A stretch of DNA of 64,000 bases. Origin: JARRKU01 sp050288425 (GTDB lineage: Bacteria > Desulfobacterota > Desulfobacteria > Desulfobacterales > Desulfosarcinaceae). A model generated the notes under the pieces. It was not told the origin of the DNA, searched no databases, and saw nothing but the letters and a program-made list of their open reading frames with translations. Location: positions 1-64,000 of the forward strand of contig JBNKDU010000057.1 in assembly GCA_050288425.1 (NCBI GenBank), in the 5' to 3' direction. This document shows, in pieces, positions 16,402 through 25,792 of this stretch. A program made the position numbers and the translations under genes. Each line of letters opens with the position of its first letter. The stretch's first letter is position 1.

Positions 16402-17661
16402 ATGCGTAGAAGAAAAATGTTCGCGAGTATGATGGCAGCCTGTTTTGCACTGACCTTGCTTGCCGGCACCGCCCTGGCGGAAAAAACACTCAAGGTCGGC
16501 GTGCTGGGCCCCTTTACCGGGCCGTCGGCACAAACGGGCGAGGAGTTCAAGGGATCCGTGACCATGGCCTTTGAGAAGGTTAACAACAAGGTGGGAGACT
16601 ACAAGCTCGAGCCGGTCTGGGTCGACAGCCAGAGCGACCCGGCCAAGGCCGTCAGTGCCTATGCCGAAGCCTGTGAACGCATCGGCATCCAGGCCGGTAT
16701 CCTCAACTGGCACAGCTCCGTCGCGGTGGCCGTCATGGATGTGGCCGCTCAATACAAGGTCCCCCACATGTTCGGTTTCGGCGCCACCGAAGTCGTCAAC
16801 CAGAAATGGCGCAGCGATCCCGAAAAATTCAGCTATTGGGACGGCAAAGGCTGGCCCATTCCCGGCAAGCTGATGGCCGGCTATGCCGAAACCATCGATA
16901 ACGCGGTAAATAGCGGCAAATTCAACCCTAAAGCCAAAGCGGTGGCCATTGCCTGTGAAGACACCGACTGGGGGCACAGCGCCGGTGATGCCGTGGCCGC
17001 CGAGTTCGAAAAAAAGGGCTGGAAAGTGGCTGCCAAGGATTACTTCCCCATTACGCAGACCGACTTTTACCCCGTACTGGGCAAATATAAGAAGAAGAAT
17101 GTCTCCGTCCTGTTCAGCACCAGCACCGCCGCCCCGGTGACCTCCGCCTTCATCAAGCAGGCCCGGGAAGTGGGTCTCAAGTCTCTGATCATCATCGACG
17201 GACTGGGCTGGTCCGGAGACTGGTATAAAATGGCCGGTGCCGCCTCCGACGGCGTTCTGGACATGATTCCCCAGCTGACCACCCAGGCGGCCAAGGATTG
17301 GGCCGTGGATTTTGAAAAGCGCTTCGGCATGAAACCCAGCCCGTCGGCCGGCGGACTCTCCTACGATGGCGCCGGCTTGTTCGTCAAGATTCTCCAGCGC
17401 ACCCTGGAAAAGTACGGCAAACTGGATAAAGAGACCATCCACAAGGTGATGGTGGACGAAGTCAATACCGGCAAGCTGACCTATTCCAAGGCCGACGGCG
17501 CCATCATCATGAACGAGTACCGCTACACCGGGGAATCCATGCCCGACCCGATCGTGGCCCGGGATGCCTACTTCTTCCCGGTGATCCAGTACACGGGCGG
17601 CGTGGGCAAAATCGTCTATCCCGAGGATTGGGCCGAAGCCAAGTTCATGGCCCCCAAATAA
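16402..17661 (+). CDS. ABC transporter substrate-binding protein, branched-chain amino acid type
   Basis: A 419-residue periplasmic binding protein of the Peripla_BP_6/LivK type. The start at 16402 follows TGGAGGAG; a frame beginning at 16390 overlaps that ribosome site. A signal peptide is clear: MRRRKMFASMM then a hydrophobic run ending in GTALA before EKTLKVGVLGPFTGP, the usual start of the mature protein. It should capture the substrate outside the membrane and deliver it to the LivHM-type permease encoded downstream. Family members bind amino acids, amides, urea or aromatic acids, so the ligand is open; the operon suggests a methylated amine or amino acid (inference). Confidence 0.92.
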   Translation: MRRRKMFASMMAACFALTLLAGTALAEKTLKVGVLGPFTGPSAQTGEEFKGSVTMAFEKVNNKVGDYKLEPVWVDSQSDPAKAVSAYAEACERIGIQAGILNWHSSVAVAVMDVAAQYKVPHMFGFGATEVVNQKWRSDPEKFSYWDGKGWPIPGKLMAGYAETIDNAVNSGKFNPKAKAVAIACEDTDWGHSAGDAVAAEFEKKGWKVAAKDYFPITQTDFYPVLGKYKKKNVSVLFSTSTAAPVTSAFIKQAREVGLKSLIIIDGLGWSGDWYKMAGAASDGVLDMIPQLTTQAAKDWAVDFEKRFGMKPSPSAGGLSYDGAGLFVKILQRTLEKYGKLDKETIHKVMVDEVNTGKLTYSKADGAIIMNEYRYTGESMPDPIVARDAYFFPVIQYTGGVGKIVYPEDWAEAKFMAPK

Positions 17662-17751
17662 TCTTCGTTCGTGCACCGATACAACCAGCGGGGACGCACG
17701 ACAACGGCCTCCCCGCTGGCACTGCCCACTTCCCAATCAGGTGAGACGCCA

Positions 17752-18507
17752 ATGATCGTACTGGAGACCAAGGAGTTAACCAAGCAGTTCGGCGGATTGA
17801 CGGCGGTAAACGCCGTGTCCATGCACATCAACGAAGGGGATATCGTGGGCTTGATCGGTCCCAACGGGGCGGGCAAGACCACGCTGGTCAACGCCATCGC
17901 CGGGCTCAACCCGCCCACGGCGGGCCAGGTGTTCATGTTCGGCGAGAATACCACCGGCAAGACCCCGGAGAAGATGTGCCGGCGGGGATTGTCGCGCACC
18001 TTTCAGATCCCCATCCCCTTTCCCAAAATGACCGTGCTGGAAAACGTCATGACCGCGGCCATTTTCGGCAATACGCCCGGCACTATCAAGGATCCGGAGG
18101 CCCACAGCCGCCAAATGCTCGCTTTCGTGGATTTCCCCGTTTCCGAAGACACCATCAGCGAACAGCTCAACACCGTGCAACTCAAGCGGCTGGACCTGGC
18201 CCGGGCCCTGGCCAGCAATCCCCGGATGCTTTTTCTGGACGAACTGGCCTCGGGGCTGAGTGAAGGCGAGCTTAAAGACATCATGAAGCTGATTTTGAAG
18301 ATTCGGGACAAGGGGATCACGATCCTGATGATCGAGCACATCATGCAGCTGATCATGAACCTGTGCAACCGGCTGGTGTGCATTCAGTTCGGCACCAAGA
18401 TCGCCGAGGGGACCACCGGGGAAGTGGCCAACGATCCCAAAGTGACCAAGGCCTACCTGGGCGACTCCGAAAACAGCTGTGCGCCCGAAGATCAATCACC
18501 CGCTTAG
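17752..18507 (+). CDS. livG: ABC transporter ATPase, LivG type
   Basis: A 251-residue ATPase. The start at 17752 follows AGGTGAG; the frame extends to 17671 without a ribosome site. Walker A is GPNGAGKT (residues 36-43) and Walker B is MLFLDELASGL. The ABC signature is unusual: LNTVQLKRLDLARAL at residue 139 where LSxGQ is expected, so the conserved Ser-Gly pair is missing. The LivG-type stretches RTFQIPIPFPKMTVLENV and the C-terminal EGTTGEV are present. It pairs with LivF (18522-19229). The odd signature could make one ATP site inactive, as in asymmetric ABC pairs (inference). Confidence 0.88.
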   Translation: MIVLETKELTKQFGGLTAVNAVSMHINEGDIVGLIGPNGAGKTTLVNAIAGLNPPTAGQVFMFGENTTGKTPEKMCRRGLSRTFQIPIPFPKMTVLENVMTAAIFGNTPGTIKDPEAHSRQMLAFVDFPVSEDTISEQLNTVQLKRLDLARALASNPRMLFLDELASGLSEGELKDIMKLILKIRDKGITILMIEHIMQLIMNLCNRLVCIQFGTKIAEGTTGEVANDPKVTKAYLGDSENSCAPEDQSPA

Positions 18508-18521
18508 CCAACGGAGACGCG

Positions 18522-19229
18522 ATGTTACTGGAAGTGAAAAACCTCAATGCCGGCTATGGCTTTCTGCAGATTCTGCGCGACGTGTCGCTGACCGTGGACA
18601 ACGGCGAGTATGTCTGCCTGGTGGGCCCCAACGGTGCGGGCAAGAGCACGACCCTCAAAACCATCGCCGGTCTGCTTTCTCCCATGAGCGGCGAGATCCT
18701 GTTCGACGGTGAATCTATCATCGGCCTGCCGGGCAACAAGGTCACCCGCAAGGGAATCTCTTTCGTATCCGAGGAGATGAATCTCTTCGTCAATATGACG
18801 GTCCAGGAAAACCTGGCCATGGGGGCTTACACCATCAAGGATAAGAAGGTGCAAAAGGACCGCCTGGATTTCGTTTACAACTTGTTCCCGCGCCTGGTGG
18901 AGCGGCGCAACCAGCTGGCCGGCACCATGAGCGGCGGTGAACGTAAGATGTTGGCCATCGCCAGGGGATTGATGGCCGACCCGAAGCTGCTGCTGGTGGA
19001 CGAGCCTTCCTTCGGCCTGGCCCCCCTGCTTACCGAAAACGTGTTCCAGAGCCTGGACACGCTGGTCCGGCAGGGGATGACGATCATGCTGGTGGAACAG
19101 AACGTTACCAAGACCCTGGCAGTGACCGACCGGGGATATGTGCTGGAAAACGGACGTATCGAGCTTTCGGGAAAGAGCAGCGATCTGGCCTGTGACGCCC
19201 ATGTACGCAAGGTTTTCTTAGGAGTTTAA
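18522..19229 (+). CDS. livF: ABC transporter ATPase, LivF type
   Basis: A 235-residue ATPase, the usual LivF length. The start at 18522 has CGGAGA 6 bases upstream; the reading frame extends back to 18363 inside livG without a ribosome site. Walker A is GPNGAGKST, the signature MSGGERKMLAIARGL is canonical, and Walker B is LLLVDEPSFGLAP, followed by the H-loop replaced by VEQN as usual in LivF. It is 14 bases after livG. Together the two ATPases drive uptake through the permease pair encoded next. Confidence 0.92.
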   Translation: MLLEVKNLNAGYGFLQILRDVSLTVDNGEYVCLVGPNGAGKSTTLKTIAGLLSPMSGEILFDGESIIGLPGNKVTRKGISFVSEEMNLFVNMTVQENLAMGAYTIKDKKVQKDRLDFVYNLFPRLVERRNQLAGTMSGGERKMLAIARGLMADPKLLLVDEPSFGLAPLLTENVFQSLDTLVRQGMTIMLVEQNVTKTLAVTDRGYVLENGRIELSGKSSDLACDAHVRKVFLGV

Positions 19230-19247
19230 TCGGAAAGGAAAGGGTTC

Positions 19248-20288
19248 ATGGCTAAACAAGTGGGAAAACGCTTCTGGGAACCGATTTTCAAGTGGTGCCG
19301 GTCCCTGGCCGGGATCACGGTGATCGCCACTGTACTGATCGCTCTGCTGGCTACTGCGAACCGGGGCGGATACATCCTGGTCAACACCATCGTCACCGGC
19401 GGAATGATGGCCCTGGTGGCCATGGGATTGGCTTTGACCCTGGGGGTGCTCAACATTGCCATGTTCGCCCACGGCGAGTATTTCATGATCGGTTCCCTGG
19501 TGGCCTATTATGTGTACACCCCCATCAGTAATTTTATCAATACGCATCCCGATTCCGCGCTGGTGGTTTGGGGGCCGTTGATCACCATACTGGCCGCCAT
19601 GATCGCGGGCGCCCTGGCCGGAGTGGTCTCCGAGGTGTTTGTGTTCCGGCAATTGCGCAAACGCAGCCGGGAAAACTGGGTGATGAACACGTTTCTGCTC
19701 ACCGTAGGGCTGGGGGTGGTGATGATCAATGCCCATCAGCTGTTTTTCGGTGCGGACTTCAAAGGCATCACCCGCTACTGGTCGGGTCCGCCGATCAATG
19801 TGATGGACGTATTCATCTCCCGCGACCGTGCCTTCGCCTTCATCCTCGCGGTGGTGGTGGTGGCGGTGTTCTGGTTCTTCATGACCTATACCCGGACAGG
19901 CAGGGCTATCCGCGCCGTGGCCCAGGACGAGACCGGCGCCCTGATGGTGGGCATCGGGCTCAACGGAATCCTGATGCTGACCATGGCCTTGTCATGCGTC
20001 CTGGCGGCCATCGCCGGCGCAGGCCTGCTCTTCATGTACCCATCCTATCCATCCATGGGACTGGAGCCGCTTTACATGGCCTGGTTCGTCGTGATCCTGG
20101 CCGGACTGGGCAACGTGATGGGCGCGGTAATGGGCGCGTTCATGGTGGCCCTGCTCAAGGTGCTGACCGTGGAGTACATCGGTTCCGGCTGGGATTTCGT
20201 GGTTCCGTCGGCCCTGATCATCGTGATTTTGATCTTTAGACCCAGCGGCATATTCGGCTCCGAAGTGCGCGGCGTACTGGACAAGTAA
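19248..20288 (+). CDS. livH: ABC transporter permease, LivH type
   Basis: A 346-residue inner-membrane protein with about eight to nine hydrophobic segments. LivH features are GMMALVAMGLALTLGVLNIAMF near the N-terminus (split over the first helices), TRTGRAIRAVAQDETGALMVG as the ATPase-coupling loop, and GLGNVMGAVMGAF near the end. It follows livF by 18 bases and precedes livM by 10 bases, the standard operon arrangement. Confidence 0.92.
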   Translation: MAKQVGKRFWEPIFKWCRSLAGITVIATVLIALLATANRGGYILVNTIVTGGMMALVAMGLALTLGVLNIAMFAHGEYFMIGSLVAYYVYTPISNFINTHPDSALVVWGPLITILAAMIAGALAGVVSEVFVFRQLRKRSRENWVMNTFLLTVGLGVVMINAHQLFFGADFKGITRYWSGPPINVMDVFISRDRAFAFILAVVVVAVFWFFMTYTRTGRAIRAVAQDETGALMVGIGLNGILMLTMALSCVLAAIAGAGLLFMYPSYPSMGLEPLYMAWFVVILAGLGNVMGAVMGAFMVALLKVLTVEYIGSGWDFVVPSALIIVILIFRPSGIFGSEVRGVLDK

Positions 20289-20298
20289 CGGAGGATTC

Positions 20299-21336
20299 AT
20301 GAACCACACGACACCGAGCGCCAATCCTATCGACAAGCTATTGGACAGCTTATGCTTAACGCCGGCCGGACTGCTGAGCCTGGTGGTATTGGCAGTACTG
20401 CCCCTGATCCCGCCCTTTAACCAGGAGTATTTGATCCGCTGGTTGATCAGCGCGGCATTCATCGCCTCTTTGGCCATCGCCTTCGACTTCACCGCCGGGC
20501 TGATCAACATCGTCAATTTCGGCTATTGCGCCATCATGGGCGTCGGCGGGTACACCTCGGCAATCCTGGCCGAGCGCATCGGCCTGACCCCCTGGATCGG
20601 CATGCTGGCCGGCGGATTGGCGGCCGCCGTACTGGGGCTGATCATCGGCATGATCACCCTGCGCCTGCGCGGCATCTTCGCCGCGTGTCTGGCCTGGTTC
20701 TTCGGCCTGGCGGCCATGGGGCTGGCCACGAAAATGGTGTGGTTGACCCGCGGGCCGATGGGCATGCGGGTCAACCGGCTTTTCGATACGGCCTCAAATG
20801 TTCCCTTTTACTACCTGCTGCTGGGGATGATGGTGGTGACCTACGTCATCTGCAAATGGGCGACCCGGACACGCATGGGGGTCGCCTTCAAAGCCATCGG
20901 CCAGAATATGGAAGCCGCGCGCACCTCGGGGATCAACCCGGTGTTCTACCGGGTGAGCAATTTCGTGCTCTCATGTGCGCTGGCCGGCTGGCTGGGAGGC
21001 TTTTACGCCCATTATTACGGTATTCTCACGCCGGATGTCATGCTCACCTCCAAGACCGTCGAAGTGCTGGCGGTGGCCTATATCGGCGGCCGGGGAAGCC
21101 TGTGGGGCGGGGCGGCCGTGGCCTTTCCCTTTATTATCGCCATGGAGTTGGTGCGTTCGTCACTGTCCAACCTGCCTGGCCTGAACCTGCTACTGTACGG
21201 CCTTTTGCTGATCCTGGTGATGATCTATTATCCCGGCGGTTTCGCCGCATTTTTCGATGCCACCTTTCGTAAATACAAAAACAGGGTCACGAACTATTTC
21301 TTCAATGGTGTTGCGGGAGTCCAAAATACCCCCTGA
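20299..21336 (+). CDS. livM: ABC transporter permease, LivM type
   Basis: A 345-residue inner-membrane protein of the LivM family. Typical segments are FDFTAGLINIVNFGYCAIMGVG, the coupling loop TRTRMGVAFKAIGQNMEAAR and AYIGGRGSLWGGAAVAF (each split across helices). A GGAGG-like ribosome site lies just before the ATG. It completes the five-gene importer (binding protein, two ATPases, two permeases). An 88-base gap separates it from the dehydrogenase at 21425, which is probably in the same transcript. Confidence 0.92.
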   Translation: MNHTTPSANPIDKLLDSLCLTPAGLLSLVVLAVLPLIPPFNQEYLIRWLISAAFIASLAIAFDFTAGLINIVNFGYCAIMGVGGYTSAILAERIGLTPWIGMLAGGLAAAVLGLIIGMITLRLRGIFAACLAWFFGLAAMGLATKMVWLTRGPMGMRVNRLFDTASNVPFYYLLLGMMVVTYVICKWATRTRMGVAFKAIGQNMEAARTSGINPVFYRVSNFVLSCALAGWLGGFYAHYYGILTPDVMLTSKTVEVLAVAYIGGRGSLWGGAAVAFPFIIAMELVRSSLSNLPGLNLLLYGLLLILVMIYYPGGFAAFFDATFRKYKNRVTNYFFNGVAGVQNTP

Positions 21337-21424
21337 CCATTGATACCACCCGTTTTTAGATGAAAGAAGATATGGTGCCGCGTGCGCCGACGCCATATCC
21401 ATACCCAAAAGGAGAGAAAACGCA

Positions 21425-23842
21425 ATGAAAACACAGGCAAGAGTCGTTGTCATCGGCGGTGGTGCCATCGGCGTCAGCACGGCCTATCATCTGGCCAAAT
21501 ACGGATGGAAGGATGTGGTGCTGATTGAAAAACATGAACTCACCTCAGGCTCCACCTGGATGGCGGCCGGTAACTGCTCTTTTTTTCACGGCAACTACTA
21601 CTGCACCCAGGTCAACATGAAAAGCATCCAAATCTATCAGCAGCTGGAGGCCGAAACCGGGCAGAGCGTGGGTTGGCACACCACCGGCTCGATCCGTACC
21701 GCCGACAATCCCGGCCGCATGGAAGAGCTGGGTTATGTCTACAGCATGAACCGCTGCCTGGGACTGAACGTCAGCTGGGTCACCCCCGAAGAGATGAAGA
21801 AGCTGCACCCGATGATGAATGTGGACGGATTTGTCGGTGGTCTCTACTGGCCCGACGACGGTGACGTGGACCCCAACGGCATCACCATGGGCATGAGCAT
21901 CGGAGCCAAAAAACACGGCGCCGAAATCAATACCCACACCCAGGTCACCGGCATCGAGCAGACCGCGTCCGGCGAATGGCGGGTCAAAACCGACAAGGGC
22001 GATATCACCTGCGAAATCGTGGTAAATGCCGCCGGTCTGTGGGCGCCCCAGGTGGCCGCCATGGTGGGGCTGGAAATCCCCTCCATTGCCGGGGAACACA
22101 CGCATATTCTCTTCGAAGCCATCGATGCCGTGGTCGAGCGCGACAGCTATCTGCCCCTGGTCCGGGATCCCGATCGCAGCATCTATATCCGCCAGGAGAT
22201 GGACAGCCTGATCCTGGGGCTTTACGAGAGCAAGGTCAAACAATGGTATCCCGATGGCGTGCCCTGGGACTATGCCCAGACCGAATTGCAGCCCGACATC
22301 GACCACATCGCCGATTTCATCGAGCACGGCATTCATCGCTTTCCCATCATGGGCGAAACCGGCTTCAAGCATGTCACCGCAGGCCCCATCACCTACACGC
22401 CCAACGGCGATCCCCTGGTGGGACCGGCCTACCCGCTGAAGAACTTCTACCACGCCTGCGGATATAGTTTCGGCATCACCCAGGCCGGCGGCATCGGCCA
22501 CTACCTGGCCGGCTGGATCATGAACGGAGAGCCCGAGCTCGACCTGTGGCCCATGGACAGCCGCCGCTACGGCAGTTACGCCAACTGGGCCTACAACCAT
22601 GAGAAGATCGAGGACACCTATCCGCGCCTGTATGCCATCATTTGTCCCAATGACTGGCGGGACGCCGCCCGACCCAATCGCACGGCCCCCATTTACGAGT
22701 ACCAGAAAACGGCCGGCGCGGTGTTCGGCGACTACTACGGCTGGGAGTGCCCCAACTACTTTACCGACAATGCCGCCGACAGCCGTGAGAATCCCGGCTG
22801 GAAACGGAACAATACCGCCAAGTACGTGGCCGCCGAATGCAAACACGTCATGGAGAAAGCCGGCCTTCTGGATCTCTCCCGTTTCGCCAAGGCCCGCATT
22901 ACCGGTCCCGGCGCCGAAGCCTGGCTCAATAAGATGACCTGCCAGCGGGTGCCGGTCAAGGACGGCCGCATCGCCCTGGCCCCCATGCTGGACGCCAACG
23001 GCAATTTCAAATCGGACATGACCGTCACCAAAATCAAGGATGGCGAGTACATGTGCATCACCGCCTCGGTGGGCAAACGCCACGATCAGCATTGGATGAT
23101 GAACAACCTTCCCACCGACGGCAGCGTCTGCATGGAAGACGTGACATACAAGCAGGGCTGTCTGGTCCTGGCCGGTCCCAGTAGCCGCGATGTGCTCGCA
23201 AAGGCCGCCTACGCCGATGTATCCAACGAGGCTTTTCCTTTCGGCACCAGCCGGGAGATGTTCGTGGGGCGCGTCAAATGCCGGGTCAACCGGATGAACT
23301 ACGTGGGTGAGCTGGGATACGAAATCTTCCATCCCATCGAAGCGCAGGTTTCGCTCTACCAGACCCTCATGTCCGCCGGCGAGGCCTTCGACCTGAAGAT
23401 GTTCGGCATGTACGCCATGGATTCCATGCGCCTGGAAAAAGGCTACCTGGCCTGGAAGAGCGAATTGAACGTGCATCACACCCCGCTGGAAACAAATGTG
23501 GCCTGGACCGTGAAGATGGACAAGGATTTCATCGGCAAGGCCGGCCTGGAGAAGCAGAAGGCCGACGGAATACCCCGCAAGCTGGTCTGCCTGGTGTGCG
23601 AGGCCGAGGATGCCGATCCGTGGGGCTACAACCCGATCTTCGACGGTGAAACCATCGTGGGCATGACCTCCTCGGGTGGCTTCGGTCACCGCACCGGCAA
23701 GAGCATCGCCCTGGGGTATGTGCCGCCGGCCCTGGCCGCGCCGGGAACCCGGCTGGAGGTGGAAGTGCTGGGCAGGAAACTGCCGGCCGAGGTGGTGGCC
23801 ATGCCGCTGTATGATCCGAAAAATGAGAAGATGAAAGCATAA
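21425..23842 (+). CDS. Dimethylglycine/sarcosine dehydrogenase-like flavoprotein (DAO plus GcvT)
   Basis: An 805-residue two-domain enzyme, the usual length for dimethylglycine and sarcosine dehydrogenases. The N-terminal DAO domain (about 1-400) has VVVIGGGAIGVSTAYHLA; the C-terminal half (about 440-800) is GcvT-like and should receive the oxidised carbon on tetrahydrofolate. Mitochondrial relatives carry FAD covalently on the histidine of GSTWHAAG; here residue 46 in GSTWMAAG is methionine, so FAD is probably non-covalent. The genes that follow encode EtfBA and an ETF:quinone reductase, the natural electron route. It likely oxidises dimethylglycine or sarcosine made by the methyltransferase (inference). 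Confidence 0.88.
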   Translation: MKTQARVVVIGGGAIGVSTAYHLAKYGWKDVVLIEKHELTSGSTWMAAGNCSFFHGNYYCTQVNMKSIQIYQQLEAETGQSVGWHTTGSIRTADNPGRMEELGYVYSMNRCLGLNVSWVTPEEMKKLHPMMNVDGFVGGLYWPDDGDVDPNGITMGMSIGAKKHGAEINTHTQVTGIEQTASGEWRVKTDKGDITCEIVVNAAGLWAPQVAAMVGLEIPSIAGEHTHILFEAIDAVVERDSYLPLVRDPDRSIYIRQEMDSLILGLYESKVKQWYPDGVPWDYAQTELQPDIDHIADFIEHGIHRFPIMGETGFKHVTAGPITYTPNGDPLVGPAYPLKNFYHACGYSFGITQAGGIGHYLAGWIMNGEPELDLWPMDSRRYGSYANWAYNHEKIEDTYPRLYAIICPNDWRDAARPNRTAPIYEYQKTAGAVFGDYYGWECPNYFTDNAADSRENPGWKRNNTAKYVAAECKHVMEKAGLLDLSRFAKARITGPGAEAWLNKMTCQRVPVKDGRIALAPMLDANGNFKSDMTVTKIKDGEYMCITASVGKRHDQHWMMNNLPTDGSVCMEDVTYKQGCLVLAGPSSRDVLAKAAYADVSNEAFPFGTSREMFVGRVKCRVNRMNYVGELGYEIFHPIEAQVSLYQTLMSAGEAFDLKMFGMYAMDSMRLEKGYLAWKSELNVHHTPLETNVAWTVKMDKDFIGKAGLEKQKADGIPRKLVCLVCEAEDADPWGYNPIFDGETIVGMTSSGGFGHRTGKSIALGYVPPALAAPGTRLEVEVLGRKLPAEVVAMPLYDPKNEKMKA

Positions 23843-23973
23843 AAGAATTACGCGTGCAGGACCTCCCCCTGCCGCAGTCGCGGGCCCGCCCCATTTCCTC
23901 CCTCCTATGAGGTGGGCCCGCCGACACGGCCGGTGAAGGGAGACCCGAAAAAGCAAAGAAAGAGGACACCATC

Positions 23974-24744
23974 ATGCAAATCTATGTATGTGTGAAACAT
24001 GTGCCCGATACGGCGGCCAACATCAAGATCGTCGGTGAGAATGGCTTCGACGACGGCGGCTGCAAGTTCATCGCCAACCCGTACGATGAATATGCCGTCG
24101 AGCAGGCCGTACAACTGGTGGAGAAAAATGGCGGCGAAGTGATCGTCGTCACCCTCGGCAAGCCGGCCGCCATGGCCACCATCCGCGCGGCCATGGCCAT
24201 GGGCGCCCACCGCGGTATCCTGGTGACCGTGGCAGACCAGTTCATGGACAGCCAGATCACGGCCAAGGCCCTGGCGGCGGCCATCGGGCAGGACGGCGAG
24301 GCCGACCTGGTTTTCACCGGCAAAGGCGCCGTCGACACGGAAGGCTTTCAAACCCTCTACCGCCTGGCGGCGGCCATGAACCTGCCGGTGGTCAACGAGA
24401 TCAACAGGATGGATCTGGCCGACGCAAAGGCCGTCGTCGGCCGGGAGATCGGCGGGGGTGCCCGCGAAGTGATCGAGGTCTCCCTGCCATGTGTGATCGG
24501 GACGACCAAGGGGCTCAACGATCCGCGCTATCCCAAGTTCCCCGACATCATGAAAGCCAAGAAGAAGCCGGTCAAGGAGATCGCCCTGGCAGACCTGGGC
24601 ATTTCCGCGGACGCGCCCGCAAGCGAACTGCTCAAACTGGAAAAGGTTCCCGAGCGTACCGGCGCCAGGATGCTGGACGGGGATGTGCGCCAGGCGGTGG
24701 AAGAGCTGGTTCGGGTGCTAAAAGAAGAAGAAAAAGTCATCTAA
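23974..24744 (+). CDS. etfB: Electron transfer flavoprotein beta subunit
   Basis: A 256-residue EtfB, starting MQIYVCVKHVPDTAANIKI, with NPYDEYAVEQAVQL and AMAMGAHRGILVT as family stretches. It lies 131 bases after the dehydrogenase gene and 11 bases before etfA. It is the second etfB in the window, about half identical by eye to the one at 106-873. It should accept electrons from the DAO-GcvT dehydrogenase directly upstream. Confidence 0.94.
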   Translation: MQIYVCVKHVPDTAANIKIVGENGFDDGGCKFIANPYDEYAVEQAVQLVEKNGGEVIVVTLGKPAAMATIRAAMAMGAHRGILVTVADQFMDSQITAKALAAAIGQDGEADLVFTGKGAVDTEGFQTLYRLAAAMNLPVVNEINRMDLADAKAVVGREIGGGAREVIEVSLPCVIGTTKGLNDPRYPKFPDIMKAKKKPVKEIALADLGISADAPASELLKLEKVPERTGARMLDGDVRQAVEELVRVLKEEEKVI

Positions 24745-24755
24745 GGAGAAGAAAT

Positions 24756-25712
24756 ATGGCTACCATCGGTGTACTCATCGAGACCGAGGAGGGCAAGGTC
24801 AAGGAGACCAATCTGGGCGTTCTCACGGCCGCCCGCCAAACGGGCAGCGACACGATCGTCGCCTTGATGCTGGACGGATCGGCGGACGATGCCAGGACCG
24901 TGCTGGGGCAATACGGCGCCGGCAAAGTGGTTCAGGTATCCGTAAGCGGCGGCGATGTGTCGACCCGTCCGGACCTGGCCGCACGGGCGTTGGCCGCGGC
25001 CATCGAGAACTTGAACCTCGACGCCCTGTTGGGACTGGCCAGTGCCATTGGACGGGATCTTTTCGCCCGCCTGGCGGCGCTCAAGGATCTTCCCCTGGTT
25101 TCGGACTGCGTGGCCGTGGATCTGGCCGCCAAGACCGTGAAAAAATCTCACTTTTCCGGCAAGACCAGCGCCACGATCAAGCTGACCGCGGAGGTGTTGC
25201 TGTGCGCCGTCCGACCCAACGCCGTGGAAGCGGTGGAAGCACCGACGGATGCTACCGTCGAAACGTTTGCCGCAGCGGTCGAGGATCCGGGACAGGTCAA
25301 GGTGGTGGAAGTGAAAAAGGAAGCTGCCGGCAGCGTGGACCTGACCGAGGCGGCTGTCATCGTCACCGGCGGACGTCCCATCGCCAATGCCGAAAACTAT
25401 AAGATCCTGGAGGAATGCGCGCGTGTTCTGGGCGGCACCATCGGAGCTTCCCGGGCGGCCGTGGATGCGGGCTTCGCCCCCCATTCCATGCAGGTGGGCC
25501 AGACCGGCAAGACCGTCAGCCCCCGGCTCTACATCGGTTGCGGGCTCTCCGGATCGGTGCAGCACTTCGCCGGCATGAAAACCTCCAAGGTGATCGTGGC
25601 CATCAACACGGACAAGGATGCGCCGATCTTTGAAAAGTGCGACTACGGCATTGTCGGCGACCTGTTCGAGGTGGTGCCGGTGTTGACCGAAGTGCTGAAA
25701 GAAAAATTGTAG
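24756..25712 (+). CDS. etfA: Electron transfer flavoprotein alpha subunit
   Basis: A 318-residue EtfA. The start at 24756 has AAGGAG upstream; the frame extends back into etfB without a ribosome site. The C-terminal FAD domain is clear: VIVTGGRPIANAENYKILEE, GASRAAVDAGFAPHSMQVGQTGK (split) and LYIGCGLSGSVQHFAGM, then INTDKDAPIFEKCDYGIVGD. It pairs with EtfB, and the next gene encodes the membrane acceptor. Confidence 0.95.
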   Translation: MATIGVLIETEEGKVKETNLGVLTAARQTGSDTIVALMLDGSADDARTVLGQYGAGKVVQVSVSGGDVSTRPDLAARALAAAIENLNLDALLGLASAIGRDLFARLAALKDLPLVSDCVAVDLAAKTVKKSHFSGKTSATIKLTAEVLLCAVRPNAVEAVEAPTDATVETFAAAVEDPGQVKVVEVKKEAAGSVDLTEAAVIVTGGRPIANAENYKILEECARVLGGTIGASRAAVDAGFAPHSMQVGQTGKTVSPRLYIGCGLSGSVQHFAGMKTSKVIVAINTDKDAPIFEKCDYGIVGDLFEVVPVLTEVLKEKL

Positions 25713-25792
25713 AGCTTCAAGGGGCCTGTTTCGGCGCCCCATCGGGAGAGAGAAGCAAAGCAGGCTATCTTCATTTTTATCGGAGTAAGTGA

